Assembly (NCBI RefSeq): GCF_024753565.1
Contig: NZ_JANTPT010000001.1
Location: 620,001-684,000, forward strand
Length of the DNA stretch: 64,000 nt
From: Mechercharimyces sp. CAU 1602
GTDB taxonomy: Bacteria; Bacillota; Bacilli; Thermoactinomycetales; JANTPT01
Reading direction: 5' to 3'
Positions 42,441 to 53,344 of this stretch are shown here, piece after piece. Made by a program: the position numbers and the translations under genes. The notes under the pieces are model-generated. The model was not told the origin of the DNA, made no database searches, and worked only from the letters and a program-made list of their open reading frames with translations. Position 1 is the stretch's first letter. Each line of letters begins with the position of its first letter.

Positions 42441-43178
42441 ATGGAGTCGAGAAAATTCATTTTTGTAGCGGGTCTTCATCGGAGCGGTACGACCATTCTG
42501 GCGAAATGTTTGCGGGACCACCCTGATATTAGTGGTTTTACTGATGCCAAAGTGCCGGCAGATGAAGGGCAGTTTTTACAGAGTGTATATAAACCAGCAC
42601 GGGCATATGGAGGTCCTGGGTATTTTGGTTTTAACAAAGAAGCTTATCTTACCGAAGAGTCAGAGCTGGTCACGGAGGAAAATCGGCAGAAGCTATTTGC
42701 AGAGTGGAGTCGTTATTGGGATATAACGAAGCCCATCTTGCTAGAAAAGTCACCACCTAATATTATTCGCATGCGCTTTTTACAAGCTATGTTTCCGCAA
42801 TCCTATTTCTTAGTCATTCAACGCCATCCGATCGCGGTCTCTTTCTCTAATTTTGGGATGAGACCATTGCAATTGAAGGAACTATTTTCACACTGGTTGG
42901 TCTGTCACAAACAGATGCGGGAGGACTTACGCTATTTATCCAACTTTCTTCTCTTTCGGTATGAAGAGTTCGTGTTGCGGTCACAGGCTCATCTAGAGTC
43001 GGTATATCGGATGGTGGATGCTGATGTTCATATTAATGTTCGTGAGATTGATCAGCATAATAACGATAAGTACTTTGCAAAATGGAATCAGCTTTCACTT
43101 GAAGTGCGTAAGCCCCTCATCGAAGAATATGAGGATGAATTTCAACAGTTTGGCTACAGTCTGAGTGAGCCAGAATAA
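42441..43178 (+). CDS. Sulfotransferase family protein
   Basis: 245 residues with the 5'-phosphosulfate-binding loop GLHRSGTTIL at about 11-20. The 3'-phosphate-binding segment is FLVIQRHPIAVSFS near residue 127, so it is predicted to transfer sulfate from PAPS. The acceptor cannot be told: polysaccharide, glycan or small molecule are all possible. AGGGGAGG precedes the ATG. It stands alone between the rluD terminator and the pyr promoter, a position where Bacillus has nothing, so it looks like an accessory insertion. Confidence 0.82.
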   Translation: MESRKFIFVAGLHRSGTTILAKCLRDHPDISGFTDAKVPADEGQFLQSVYKPARAYGGPGYFGFNKEAYLTEESELVTEENRQKLFAEWSRYWDITKPILLEKSPPNIIRMRFLQAMFPQSYFLVIQRHPIAVSFSNFGMRPLQLKELFSHWLVCHKQMREDLRYLSNFLLFRYEEFVLRSQAHLESVYRMVDADVHINVREIDQHNNDKYFAKWNQLSLEVRKPLIEEYEDEFQQFGYSLSEPE

Positions 43179-43192
43179 GTTTGATCATTTCC

Positions 43193-43221
43193 TTGACTTC
43201 TTTTTTATTATCCTGCATACT
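43193..43221 (+). promoter_or_regulatory. Promoter of the pyrimidine operon
   Basis: TTGACT (43193-43198) and CATACT (43216-43221) with a 17-base spacer, shortly before the PyrR-binding leader. Confidence 0.65.
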
Positions 43222-43249
43222 TAAAGCAATTGAATATGTCCTTTAATCC

Positions 43250-43922
<673 letters not shown>

Positions 43923-44032
43923 GTAAGGTTAATCCCTTAAAGAGGTCCGAGAGAGGCATCAAGGGAGATGGAACCTCTTACCTCTTCTGGTAGATGCTTT
44001 GTCGCAAGTAAATAGAGAAGCACCTTTAAGTA

Positions 44033-44148
44033 CAGTCCCGTGAGGCTGTGAAGGAGCAGTGCCAGGTTTAACTTTCTCTTTGAGGAGGAAGTGAACACCT
44101 CGCATATGAGTAAAAAAGCTCCTTCTTTTTATGAGAAGGAGCTTTTTT
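44033..44148 (+). promoter_or_regulatory. PyrR-controlled attenuator between pyrR and pyrB
   Basis: A second PyrR-binding loop, CAGTCCCGTGAGGCTGT, lies at 44033-44049. The terminator is a perfect 15-bp stem, 44112-44126 (AAAAAAGCTCCTTCT) with 44134-44148. In B. subtilis pyrP lies between pyrR and pyrB, with an attenuator on each side; here the two are merged and pyrP is absent. Confidence 0.9.
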
Positions 44149-44176
44149 ACGCAAGATATGGAAGGAGGGCGATCAG

Positions 44177-45061
44177 ATGGGTGACATCACTGAGATTAAG
44201 CAACTGACAAAAGGTGAGGTTGAGGGGCTGTTAGAAGCAGCTGAGCGCTGGCGGAAAGTAGGACAGGGGAGGGAGTTTGCAGGGCGAACAGTGGCTAATC
44301 TGTTTTTTGAACCGAGTACAAGAACACACTTTTCCTTTATGGCCGCTCAACAGCGCCTGGGTCTTCATATTTTAAATTTGAATCAAGGGCATTCTAGTAC
44401 GACTAAAGGAGAAACATTATACGATACTTTGCAAACCTTGGCTGCACTCGGAGTAGAAGTAGCTGTGATACGAATGAAAGAAGAGGGTGTACTTCGTACT
44501 ATGCGTGAACAGGGCGTAGGTCCTACTCTAATTAGTGGAGGAGAGGGAACAAGCTCGCACCCGACACAAGCTTTGCTAGACTTACTCACCATCAAACAAC
44601 ACTTTGGTGAAGTGAAGGGATTAAAGGTGGCGATGGTGGGAGATGTGGCGCATAGTCGTGTGGTCCATTCTAACCTTTCCCTTCTAAAAAAGATGGGAGC
44701 GACCGTGCTGTTGAGCGGTCCAGAAGCGATGCGCGCGCCAGCGTTAGAAAAGGAAGCGTCGTATGTTTCCATTGATGAAGCGGTTGAGACAGCAGATGTA
44801 ATGATGATGTTGCGCGTTCAGCTGGAGCGTCATCAGCAAGCTTTGCCATTGTCGGTGGAAACTTATCATCAACGGTATGGATTGACGTTAGAACGAGGAG
44901 AACGTCTTCAATCACATTCCATTATTATGCATCCAGGACCCGTTAATCGTGGCGTGGAAATAGCAGATTATTGGGTAGAGCACGAGCGGACAAAAATCTT
45001 AGCACAGGTACAAAACGGGCTGTGGATGCGAATGGCCGTTATGGAGCGAGCGCTATCTTAA
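44177..45061 (+). CDS. pyrB: Aspartate carbamoyltransferase catalytic subunit
   Basis: Joins carbamoyl phosphate and aspartate, the second step of UMP synthesis. The 294 residues carry the carbamoyl-phosphate motif EPSTRTHFSF at about 45-54 and the HPTQALLDLLTI segment. SIIMHPGPVNRG lies near residue 254. Regulatory chain PyrI is not present, as in Bacillus. GGAGGG precedes the ATG at 44177. Confidence 0.96.
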   Translation: MGDITEIKQLTKGEVEGLLEAAERWRKVGQGREFAGRTVANLFFEPSTRTHFSFMAAQQRLGLHILNLNQGHSSTTKGETLYDTLQTLAALGVEVAVIRMKEEGVLRTMREQGVGPTLISGGEGTSSHPTQALLDLLTIKQHFGEVKGLKVAMVGDVAHSRVVHSNLSLLKKMGATVLLSGPEAMRAPALEKEASYVSIDEAVETADVMMMLRVQLERHQQALPLSVETYHQRYGLTLERGERLQSHSIIMHPGPVNRGVEIADYWVEHERTKILAQVQNGLWMRMAVMERALS

Positions 45062-45111
45062 GCGAATCCCGATCTATGGGAAGAGAAACGAAGTAGAGGA
45101 GAGAGATAAGA

Positions 45112-46419
45112 ATGGAATCAATAATTTTGAAAAACGGTCGCATCATTGATTGGGAGAAAGAAGAGATAGTAAGAGCTGATGTTCGAATTGAAAACCAAAT
45201 CATAATGGAGATTGGTTCGGAATTAGCCTCAGACGGAGTAACCGTGATTGATGTAGAGGGCCGCCTTATTTCCCACGGTCTTATCGACTTACACGTTCAT
45301 CTGCGTGAACCAGGATTTGAGGCGAAAGAGACGATCGAAAGCGGAACGATGTCGGCCGCACGTGGTGGATTTACAGCAGTTGCCTGTATGCCAAATACGA
45401 GGCCTGTGACGGATTGTCCTGAGGTGATTGAGGCAATTTTACAGCAGACTGAGAAAAAGGGAGCAGTTCGTGTATATCCTCTAGCTGCTATTAGCAAAAA
45501 TGAGCTTGGACGTGAGTTGACCAATATGGAGGCTTTGCAGGAGGCAGGTGCGATTGCTTTCTCTGATGATGGGGTGGGGGTACAAAGTAGCCACATGATG
45601 AAAGAAGCGATGAGAATGGCAAGTCGATTGGGCTTACCTGTAGTAGCACACTGTGAGGATAATACATTGGCGCATGGTGGATGTGTTCATGAGGGTACGT
45701 TTTCAGCAAAATATGGATTGAAAGGAATTCCAAACACAGCTGAGTCGGTGCACGTAGGCAGGGATATTTTATTAGCAGAAGATACTGGGGTTCATTATCA
45801 TGTGTGCCATATCAGTGCGAAAGAATCGGTACGATTAGTGCGGGAAGCGAAAGCAAGGGGACAAAAAGTGACCGCAGAAGTGACTCCACATCATTTACTC
45901 TTAAGTGACGAAGATATTCCAGAACCATCTGCTCAGTATAAGATGAACCCACCGTTACGTGCCCCAGAAGATCGTGCGGCCGTGCTAGAGGGGTTAAAAG
46001 ATGGCACGATCGATGTGATCGTGACTGATCATGCTCCACATACAGTGGAAGAGAAAGCACAGTCGATGTCATTAGCCCCTTTTGGAATCGTGGGTTTGGA
46101 AACGGCATTTCCTCTTTTGTACACCCATTTGGTGGAGCGCGGGGAGCTTTCTTTGCTGCAGCTGATCGACTGTATGACGCGGAAGCCAGCAGAGTTATTT
46201 TCACTAGGTGATGGTCAGTGTCGTGTTGGTGCGATCGCAGATTTAACGGTAATCGACTTAGAAGAAGAGCGCGAAATCGATCCCGAGCAGTTTTTGTCTA
46301 AAGGAAGAAACACTCCATTTACAGGATGGAAGGTAAAGGGATGGCCCGTGATGACGATGGTGGATGGCAAGGTTGTATGGCAGGAAGAAGGTTGGAATCG
46401 AGGAGGCGAACAAGCATGA
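45112..46419 (+). CDS. pyrC: Dihydroorotase
   Basis: Class I zinc dihydroorotase, closing carbamoyl-aspartate to dihydroorotate. The 435 residues have the metal motif DLHVHLREPG near residue 60, ARGGFTAVACMPNTRPV, and later histidines in VVAHCEDN and VCHISAKESV. The catalytic Asp lies in IVTDHAPHT. GAGGAGAG precedes the ATG. The stop overlaps the carA start (ATGA). Confidence 0.96.
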   Translation: MESIILKNGRIIDWEKEEIVRADVRIENQIIMEIGSELASDGVTVIDVEGRLISHGLIDLHVHLREPGFEAKETIESGTMSAARGGFTAVACMPNTRPVTDCPEVIEAILQQTEKKGAVRVYPLAAISKNELGRELTNMEALQEAGAIAFSDDGVGVQSSHMMKEAMRMASRLGLPVVAHCEDNTLAHGGCVHEGTFSAKYGLKGIPNTAESVHVGRDILLAEDTGVHYHVCHISAKESVRLVREAKARGQKVTAEVTPHHLLLSDEDIPEPSAQYKMNPPLRAPEDRAAVLEGLKDGTIDVIVTDHAPHTVEEKAQSMSLAPFGIVGLETAFPLLYTHLVERGELSLLQLIDCMTRKPAELFSLGDGQCRVGAIADLTVIDLEEEREIDPEQFLSKGRNTPFTGWKVKGWPVMTMVDGKVVWQEEGWNRGGEQA

Positions 46420-47516
46420 AAGCATATTTGCTCTTAGAAGACGGGACTTTATTTACAGGAGAATCGTTTGGTGCGGAAGGAACGACGGTAGGAGAAGTGG
46501 TGTTTAATACAGGGATGACGGGATACCAGGAGGTATTGACTGATCCCTCTTATTGCGGTCAGTTAGTAGCAATGACCTATCCCTTGATTGGGAATTATGG
46601 TATCAACCGGCATGATATGGAGGCGATGATCCCACATGTGCATGCGTTTATCGTACGAGAGCATGCAGACTCCCCTCATCATTGGCAGAACGAACTCCCT
46701 TTGGGGGCGTGGTTACAGCAACATGGCATTATGGGGATTTCAGGGATTGATACACGCATGTTGACACGGAAACTACGGCGACATGGAACGATGAAAGGGC
46801 GAATTACGACAGCAGATGAGCAGATCGAGCAGATGCATCAACAACTACAACAAACTCCTCTTTTACGCGATCAGGTTGCACGCGTCAGCACAAAAAATCT
46901 ATATACCATTCCACATTATGGGAAACGGGTTGTGATGATCGATTATGGTGCGAAAGCGGGTTTAAAGCGTGAGTTGGTGAAACGTGGTTGTGAGGTGATC
47001 GTAGTCCCCCATGATACAACAGTGGATGAGATTGAGCGACTAGGACCAGACGGGATATTTCTCTCCAATGGACCAGGGGACCCTAAAGATGTTCCGTACG
47101 CGATTGAAGTGGTAAAAGAAGTTTCCCAGCGCTACCCCACATTTGGAGTTTGTCTCGGTCATCAGTTGTTAGCACTCGCTTTTGGGGGAGATACGGAAAA
47201 AATGCAATTTGGTCACCGAGGTTGTAATCATCCTGTTACCGATCTGGCGACGAAAAGAACAGTGATTACATCGCAAAACCATGGGTACGCAGTTTGTGCT
47301 GATTCGATAGAGACCACGCCGCTAGTTATCACCCACTTGGCTCTCAATGATGGGAGCGTGGAAGGGCTGCGACATCAGACGCTACCTGTCTTCTCGGTGC
47401 AATATCATCCAGAGGCAGCACCAGGTCCACATGATTCTGCCTATTTGTTTGATCAGTTTATTGAAATGATGGAATTCCAACGGGAGCAGGAGGGGTTACA
47501 ATATGCCGAGAGATGA
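46416..47516 (+). CDS. carA: Carbamoyl-phosphate synthase small (glutaminase) subunit
   Basis: Supplies ammonia from glutamine to the large subunit. The 366 residues contain an N-terminal CPSase domain ([10 protein letters not shown]-like, [15 protein letters not shown]) and a C-terminal class I amidotransferase domain. Its nucleophile is Cys246 in [10 protein letters not shown], and the partner His-Glu is in [13 protein letters not shown]. The ATG at 46416 overlaps the pyrC stop, with GAGGAGG upstream; an upstream in-frame extension from 46326 lies inside pyrC and is not used. It overlaps carB by 14 bases. The B. subtilis name is pyrAA. Confidence 0.95.
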   Translation: MKAYLLLEDGTLFTGESFGAEGTTVGEVVFNTGMTGYQEVLTDPSYCGQLVAMTYPLIGNYGINRHDMEAMIPHVHAFIVREHADSPHHWQNELPLGAWLQQHGIMGISGIDTRMLTRKLRRHGTMKGRITTADEQIEQMHQQLQQTPLLRDQVARVSTKNLYTIPHYGKRVVMIDYGAKAGLKRELVKRGCEVIVVPHDTTVDEIERLGPDGIFLSNGPGDPKDVPYAIEVVKEVSQRYPTFGVCLGHQLLALAFGGDTEKMQFGHRGCNHPVTDLATKRTVITSQNHGYAVCADSIETTPLVITHLALNDGSVEGLRHQTLPVFSVQYHPEAAPGPHDSAYLFDQFIEMMEFQREQEGLQYAER

Positions 47517-50500
47517 GAGTTTGAAAAAAATTATGGTGATCGGGTCAGGTCCGATTGTGATTGGACAAGCGGCAGAGTTTGATTATGCAGGTACACAGGC
47601 TTGCCAGGCATTGCGCGAAGAAGGGGTAGAAGTAGTATTGGTTAATAGCAACCCCGCTACTATTATGACTGATACGGAGATGGCAGATAAGGTATACATG
47701 GAGCCGCTCACCCCTGAATTTTTGACGCAGGTGATTCGTAAGGAGAGGCCCGATGGATTGCTCCCTAGTTTGGGAGGGCAGACGGGACTTAATTTGGCAG
47801 TGGAATTGGCACGCCGTGGAGTGCTGGAACGGGAAAACGTGCGTTTACTTGGAACGGATTTGCGAGCTATAACGTGTGCGGAAGATCGTGATCAGTTTCG
47901 CCAATTGATGAAGGAGCTGGGGGAGCCTGTCCCTGAAAGTGTAATTGTAGAAGCAGTGGAGGAGTCAATAACGTTTGCCTATGAAGTAGGGTACCCAGTC
48001 ATTGTGCGTCCGGCATATACGTTAGGTGGAACTGGTGGCGGGATTGCGCAAGATGAGCAAGAACTGCGTGAGATCGTTGAGAATGGATTGCGACAAAGCC
48101 CAATTGGTCAGTGCTTAATTGAGCAGAGCATTGCCGGCTTTAAAGAGATCGAGTATGAAGTGATGCGTGACGCTAAGGGAAACAATATTGTGGTATGCAA
48201 TATGGAAAATTTTGATCCGGTGGGTGTTCATACGGGTGACAGTATTGTGTTTGCGCCTGTACAAACATTGAGTGATCGGGAAGCGCAGGGATTGCGTACT
48301 TCCTCCTTGCGAATTATTGAAGCTCTCGATATTCGTGGTGGTTGTAATGTACAACTAGCGCTCGATCCTCATAGCAAACAGCATTACATCATTGAAGTGA
48401 ATCCGCGTGTGAGCCGTTCTAGTGCATTGGCTTCCAAGGCAACAGGATATCCAATTGCTCGTATCGCTGCTAAAATTGCGCTGGGATACACATTGGATGA
48501 ATTGAAAAACCCAGTGACGGAGAAGACATACGCTTGTTTTGAACCCACTCTCGACTATGTGGTAAGTAAAATTCCACGTTGGCCCTTCGATAAGTTTGCC
48601 TCAGCCAACCGGAAATTGGGAACGCAGATGAAAGCGACTGGGGAAGTGATGGCAATCGGTCGTACGATGGAGGAATCTCTGCTGAAGGCAATTCGTTCGT
48701 TAGAATTGGATGCGGAGGATTTATGGTTGGCAGGTGCGGATCAATTAGCGAATGAAGAGTTGCAACGTCGTCTCCAGCAAGCAGATGATGAGCGAATCTT
48801 TCTGTTAGCAGAAGCGATACGCCGTGGATGGTCAGTGGAATTGATTCATGCCCTAACACAGATTAACTCTTTCTTCCTACAAAAAATTGAGCGGATTGTT
48901 TGCTTAGAGCGTGAAATTATGGAGGAAGGAATTAGTGATCGTGATCGCTTGTGGCGGGCAAAGCGGATGGGGTTAACTGATAGCACGATTGCTCGCCTTA
49001 TTAGTCAAAGTGAGCGGGAGGTTCGACAGTTACGTGAGCAGTTTGGTATTAAGCCCGTCTACAAGATAGTAGATACGTGTGCAGCAGAGTTTGAAGCACA
49101 AACTCCCTATTACTACTCCACCTACGAACAGGAGGATGAAGTAACGCTGTCCGATAAGCCGGCAGTACTGGTACTCGGCTCAGGTCCGATCCGTATCGGA
49201 CAAGGGGTGGAGTTTGATTATGCAACGGTACATGCGATTCTTGCTATTCGCGCACAAGGTCTTGATGCAGTGATTATAAATAGTAATCCGGAAACAGTAT
49301 CAACAGATTTTAATATTTCGGATCGACTCTATTTTGAACCACTTCATCGCGAGGATGTACTTCATGTGATTGAAAAAGAGAAGCCGGTAGGTGTCATTGT
49401 CCAGTTTGGTGGTCAGACGGCGCTTCACCTAGCACGTGAATTAGAACAGGAAGGCATCCCGATTCTAGGCACCGATCTAGAAGCAATCGACCGTGCAGAG
49501 GATCGAAAGCAGTTTGAAGCACTGATGAGAGAGTTGGATATTCCCCAACCGCCAGGGGTGACGGTTACTTCGGAAGAAGAAGCGATAGAGCGTGCAGTGG
49601 ATCTTGGATTTCCTATCCTCGTACGGCCTTCTTATGTTCTGGGAGGACGGGCGATGGAAATTGTATATAGCTCGAATGAACTGCGCACCTATATGGAAAA
49701 AGCGGTAAAAATAAACCCTGCCCATCCAGTTCTTATCGACCGTTATTTGCAAGGGAAGGAATTAGAAGTAGATGCGGTCTCAGATGGGGAGACAGTGTTG
49801 ATTCCTGGAATGATGGAACATATAGAGCGGGCTGGAGTGCACTCAGGGGATTCAATTGCGGTTTATCCAACCCAGTCCATTACTGAAGCACAAAAGGAAC
49901 GATTGGTGGAAGTAACTTCGCAGATTGCGAAAGCCCTAAACATTCGGGGCTTACTAAATATCCAATACGTGCTTCACGGAGAGGAAATTTATGTGTTGGA
50001 AGTAAACCCCCGTGCTTCACGCACCGTCCCCTTTTTAAGTAAAGTTACAGGAATTCCGATGGCACAAGTAGCAACCCGTGTGATGTTGGGGCAGACATTG
50101 GAAGACCAAGGGTATTCCGATGGTTTGTGGCCTGAAGATACGGCTGTGTCTGTCAAAGTACCTGTTTTCTCCTTTGCTAAATTGCGTCGGGTTGATATTA
50201 CCCTCGGTCCAGAAATGAAATCGACTGGGGAAGTGATCGGGCGAGATCGCGATGTTGCACGGGCACTTTATAAAGGGTTACTTGCGGCAGGAATCTCACT
50301 TCCACGATTTGGGACAGTAGTTGCTACAATCGCAGATAAAGAGAAAGAAGAGGCGATTGCTTTACTGGAGCGCTTCCATGCGTTGGGATACCAACTGGTA
50401 GCAACCGAAGGGACAGCCGACATGTTGATGGAAGCGGGCTTACCTGTACGTAGAGTAAATAAATTAAAAGATGGCTCTCCTCACATTCTTGACCTCATTC

Positions 50501-50739
50501 GACAGGGGGAAGCAGACCTGGTCGTTAATACTTGGACACGAGGAAAAACGCCAGCACGCGATGGCTTCCGTATTCGTCGCGAAGCAGTTGAACATGGTAT
50601 TGCCTGTCTTACCTCTCTTGATACCGTCGATGCATTATTACAAACATTGGAGTCGATCCATCTATCTGCTGAACCAATCCAGCCACCACATCGGGAGCTA
50701 CCACAGCTGGTGGAGCGAACGGAGTATATTCGCCTGTAA
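47503..50739 (+). CDS. carB: Carbamoyl-phosphate synthase large subunit
   Basis: Synthesises carbamoyl phosphate from bicarbonate, ammonia and two ATP. The 1078 residues form two homologous ATP-grasp halves, beginning [21 protein letters not shown] (near 12) and [20 protein letters not shown] (near 557). ATP-grasp signatures are [13 protein letters not shown] and [12 protein letters not shown]. The C-terminal MGS-like allosteric domain covers about 935-1070. The start lies inside carA. The B. subtilis name is pyrAB. Confidence 0.97.
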   Translation: MPRDESLKKIMVIGSGPIVIGQAAEFDYAGTQACQALREEGVEVVLVNSNPATIMTDTEMADKVYMEPLTPEFLTQVIRKERPDGLLPSLGGQTGLNLAVELARRGVLERENVRLLGTDLRAITCAEDRDQFRQLMKELGEPVPESVIVEAVEESITFAYEVGYPVIVRPAYTLGGTGGGIAQDEQELREIVENGLRQSPIGQCLIEQSIAGFKEIEYEVMRDAKGNNIVVCNMENFDPVGVHTGDSIVFAPVQTLSDREAQGLRTSSLRIIEALDIRGGCNVQLALDPHSKQHYIIEVNPRVSRSSALASKATGYPIARIAAKIALGYTLDELKNPVTEKTYACFEPTLDYVVSKIPRWPFDKFASANRKLGTQMKATGEVMAIGRTMEESLLKAIRSLELDAEDLWLAGADQLANEELQRRLQQADDERIFLLAEAIRRGWSVELIHALTQINSFFLQKIERIVCLEREIMEEGISDRDRLWRAKRMGLTDSTIARLISQSEREVRQLREQFGIKPVYKIVDTCAAEFEAQTPYYYSTYEQEDEVTLSDKPAVLVLGSGPIRIGQGVEFDYATVHAILAIRAQGLDAVIINSNPETVSTDFNISDRLYFEPLHREDVLHVIEKEKPVGVIVQFGGQTALHLARELEQEGIPILGTDLEAIDRAEDRKQFEALMRELDIPQPPGVTVTSEEEAIERAVDLGFPILVRPSYVLGGRAMEIVYSSNELRTYMEKAVKINPAHPVLIDRYLQGKELEVDAVSDGETVLIPGMMEHIERAGVHSGDSIAVYPTQSITEAQKERLVEVTSQIAKALNIRGLLNIQYVLHGEEIYVLEVNPRASRTVPFLSKVTGIPMAQVATRVMLGQTLEDQGYSDGLWPEDTAVSVKVPVFSFAKLRRVDITLGPEMKSTGEVIGRDRDVARALYKGLLAAGISLPRFGTVVATIADKEKEEAIALLERFHALGYQLVATEGTADMLMEAGLPVRRVNKLKDGSPHILDLIRQGEADLVVNTWTRGKTPARDGFRIRREAVEHGIACLTSLDTVDALLQTLESIHLSAEPIQPPHRELPQLVERTEYIRL

Positions 50740-50775
50740 AAAACGAGCACCAGGATGGTAAAAGAAGGGGAGGCG

Positions 50776-51522
50776 ATGAAGATAGTGTCTATATTAGCGC
50801 GTGAACGCATTATGATCGCTTTAGATTTCCCAAACGTGATCGAAGCGGAACAATTTCTCTCCCTATGGGAAGTTGAGACTGAGGCGAAGCCAGTTGTAAA
50901 AGTAGGAATGCAGCTTTTTTATCATGCTGGTCCTGACTGGGTGCGTAAATTAAAGCGTGAGGGCTACACAATCTTTCTTGATCTGAAACTACATGATATC
51001 CCACATACGGTAGCAGGCGCGGTGGCGTCTGTTGCCCAACTTGGTGTTGATTTTCTTACCATACATGCAAGTGGGGGAAGTGAGATGATGAGAGCAGCCC
51101 GACAAGCAATAGAACAAACAAATCATTCTCTACAGTTATTGGCGGTTACTCAGTTGACAAGTACGGATCAAAAGATGTTAAACGAAGAAATGGGAATTAG
51201 AGGGACGGTAGCAGCATCAGTTATGCAGCTAGCACAAGTGGCAGTTAAATCAGGTATGACTGGTATCGTATGTTCTGCTCATGAAGTTGAGATGGTAAAG
51301 AAGGAATTTCCAGCTTTACTGACGGTAACTCCTGGCATTCGTCTTGCCCATGATGAAAAAGGGGATCAAAAACGGGTGTTAACCCCCGAGGAAGCAGTCC
51401 AGCGTGGAGCAGATCTGTTGGTTGTTGGACGTTCCATTACGCATTCGCTCGATCCAAAACAAGCGTATGATTCCATTTTAGAGCGATTATCACATGAAAA
51501 CGAAAGGGGAGAGCGACCATGA
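50776..51522 (+). CDS. pyrF: Orotidine 5'-phosphate decarboxylase
   Basis: Decarboxylates OMP to UMP, the last step of the pathway. The 248 residues have the N-terminal MIALDFPN, the catalytic FLDLKLHDIPHTV near residue 75, HASGG, and VVGRSIT near the end. The start is uncertain: the ATG at 50776 lies just 2 bases after GGGGAGG (though AGAAGGGG gives better spacing), an ATG at 50755 is upstream, and a GTG at 50785 is downstream. It follows carB by 36 bases; the pyrK-pyrD pair that stands here in B. subtilis is missing. The stop overlaps pyrE. Confidence 0.94.
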   Translation: MKIVSILARERIMIALDFPNVIEAEQFLSLWEVETEAKPVVKVGMQLFYHAGPDWVRKLKREGYTIFLDLKLHDIPHTVAGAVASVAQLGVDFLTIHASGGSEMMRAARQAIEQTNHSLQLLAVTQLTSTDQKMLNEEMGIRGTVAASVMQLAQVAVKSGMTGIVCSAHEVEMVKKEFPALLTVTPGIRLAHDEKGDQKRVLTPEEAVQRGADLLVVGRSITHSLDPKQAYDSILERLSHENERGERP

Positions 51523-52100
51523 TGCGCGATTGGACACTAACGGATGCATTGGAGCGGAGACAGGTATTAAAAGAGGGGCATTTTCAATTATCGTCAGGGA
51601 GACACGGGACACAATATTTACAATGCGCTCAGTTGTTATGTTTTCCTGAGGAAGCAGAGGCGGCAGGAATAGCTTTAGCTAAGCTTATTCAAGAGGAATC
51701 GATTGACTTGGTCGTTGGGCCTGCGATGGGTGGAATCATTATTGCTCATGAAGTGGCGCGCGCGCTCCAGCTTCCTTGTTTCTTTACGGAACGTAAAGAA
51801 GGGCAGATGCAATTGCGGCGTGGCTTTACGATTCAGTCTGGATCTCGCATCGTTGTTATCGAAGATGTAGTCACCACGGGTGGCTCGGTTAAGGAAGTCA
51901 TTCAGTTGCTCGAGAGTGCAGGGGGAACAGTGGTGGCTGTAGGAGCACTTGTGAATCGCAGTGGTGGTCCTTCTCCATTTGCACAGCCTTTTCACTCTTT
52001 GTTGGAGCTACCGATTGCTAGTTATGACCCAAAAGAGTGTCCAATGTGTGCAGAGGGGACTCCCGCGATAAAGCCTGGGAGTCGTGAACGGATGAAGTAA
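51519..52100 (+). CDS. pyrE: Orotate phosphoribosyltransferase
   Basis: Transfers ribose phosphate from PRPP to orotate, giving OMP. The 193 residues have the PRPP motif RIVVIEDVVTTGGSVKEVI near residue 109 and the flexible loop FTERKEGQMQLRRGF. The C-terminal ASYDPKECPMCAEGTPAIKPGS with its CxxC pair is typical of one OPRTase subgroup and differs from the B. subtilis tail. The ATG overlaps the pyrF stop. It ends the operon at a terminator. Confidence 0.95.
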   Translation: MMRDWTLTDALERRQVLKEGHFQLSSGRHGTQYLQCAQLLCFPEEAEAAGIALAKLIQEESIDLVVGPAMGGIIIAHEVARALQLPCFFTERKEGQMQLRRGFTIQSGSRIVVIEDVVTTGGSVKEVIQLLESAGGTVVAVGALVNRSGGPSPFAQPFHSLLELPIASYDPKECPMCAEGTPAIKPGSRERMK

Positions 52101-52127
52101 TTACGATCATAGATAGGGGAATGAGAA

Positions 52128-52158
52128 AGCCAGCTTCTTTGACGGAAGCTGGCTCTTT
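52128..52158 (+). terminator. Terminator after pyrE
   Basis: AGCCAGCTTC (52128-52137) pairs with GAAGCTGGCT (52145-52154). The T tract is short (CTTTG), so efficiency is uncertain. Confidence 0.75.
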
Positions 52159-52173
52159 GTAGAGTTAAGTTAG

Positions 52174-52202
52174 TTCGCATCGCTAAATTTGTATAGTATA
52201 AT
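52174..52202 (+). promoter_or_regulatory. Probable promoter of the DUF4003 gene
   Basis: TTCGCA (52174-52179) and a perfect TATAAT (52197-52202) with a 17-base spacer, in an AT-rich stretch 80 bases before the gene. Confidence 0.55.
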
Positions 52203-52283
52203 TACCTATGTAGTTAAAAGTTGTATTTTTTAATAAAGGTAATATATAATGATGTATAAGATGGAGATGAGTATTGTATGTAA

Positions 52284-53309
52284 ATGAAGAGAATAAATAG
52301 AATGGGAAAGAGTGATAAAGGAATGATTACACCTGAGCAACAGCGATTACAAAACCTTTTTATTGAAATTTTTTTAATTATGAAGAAAGAGTTTAAATTT
52401 ACTGATAAAAAAACCTTAATGCTTGCTGCTTCTACTTATGTAACAAATCAAAAGGATTTTAATCTGAATAGGTTTGTAAGTATTTATAAGTTTATAACAA
52501 AAAAAGCGAGGTGGTCGATGTATTTAAATTCGCATGTGCGCTATGCGATGGCTGCCTTATTAGATTCACGTTTTGCTGATCCAATGGATGCATTTGTTCG
52601 CCTAGACACATGTTATGATATGTTGGTAGCGGAAGGGTTTCGGCGTTCTTCTTATACATATATTGCAGCGTCTATACTCGTAGGAGATGAGCAACCTGAC
52701 TCTGAAACAAAGAAGAAGGTGGAAAGAGCGCTAACGATGTATCGATTGATGAAAAAAGAGCACTTTTTTCTAACTGGGGAGGACGATTACCCTTTAACCG
52801 TATTATTATCGCAACACGAGGATAGAATCGAAGAGCTAGTGGATAAGATTAACTATGCATATAAGAAATTAGCTGGTTGGGGCTTTAAGAAAGGGAATGA
52901 GCTACAGCTACTTAGTCAGATCGTTACCTTAGAGGATGGATTGAAGGTAGAGGAGAAGGTTGAGTGTACTTATCATCTTTATCAACGAATAAAGGGGTCT
53001 ACGATGAAGATCAAGCGGATGCATTATCCAGAGATCGGACTTCTTGCCCTGTTAGAAATCGGGGAGCAAGACATCCCTGTTATCGTGGAGATCAAGAAAC
53101 AGTTGGATGGCGAAAAACTGTTGAAATGGCAGAGGGATCTCAATCTAAAGATGGCGATTCATCTGTATGTGAGCAGTTATAGTTACGATAACAACATAGC
53201 AAACACAGGTCTTCTTACAGCGGTGGAAGGGATTATGCAGGCACAGCAGATGGCGATGATAGGTGCCGTGGTAGGGGCAACGGCTGTTTCAGCTTCGACG
53301 GGTAATTAA
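52284..53309 (+). CDS. DUF4003 family protein
   Basis: 341 residues, helix-rich. The recognisable DUF4003 pattern runs from LFIEIFLIMKKEFKFTDKKTLMLAAS through SYTYIAASILVGDE and MKKEHFFLTGEDDYPL to a Gly/Ala/Met-rich end (QMAMIGAVVGATAV). No catalytic motif is known and the function is not established. Translation start is unsure: ATG at 52284, 52302 or 52323, none with a strong ribosome binding site. Base composition is more AT-rich at the 5' end than in the neighbouring pyr genes. It converges on maf with a shared terminator. Confidence 0.85.
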   Translation: MKRINRMGKSDKGMITPEQQRLQNLFIEIFLIMKKEFKFTDKKTLMLAASTYVTNQKDFNLNRFVSIYKFITKKARWSMYLNSHVRYAMAALLDSRFADPMDAFVRLDTCYDMLVAEGFRRSSYTYIAASILVGDEQPDSETKKKVERALTMYRLMKKEHFFLTGEDDYPLTVLLSQHEDRIEELVDKINYAYKKLAGWGFKKGNELQLLSQIVTLEDGLKVEEKVECTYHLYQRIKGSTMKIKRMHYPEIGLLALLEIGEQDIPVIVEIKKQLDGEKLLKWQRDLNLKMAIHLYVSSYSYDNNIANTGLLTAVEGIMQAQQMAMIGAVVGATAVSASTGN

Positions 53310-53311
53310 AT

Positions 53312-53344
53312 AAAAAAGAAGGGTAGACGCTACCCTTCTTTTTT
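53312..53344. terminator. Bidirectional terminator between the DUF4003 gene and maf
   Basis: Perfect 14-bp stem (53312-53325 with 53331-53344) with a five-base loop, an A run on one side and a T run on the other. It serves both converging genes and overlaps the maf stop region. Confidence 0.9.
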
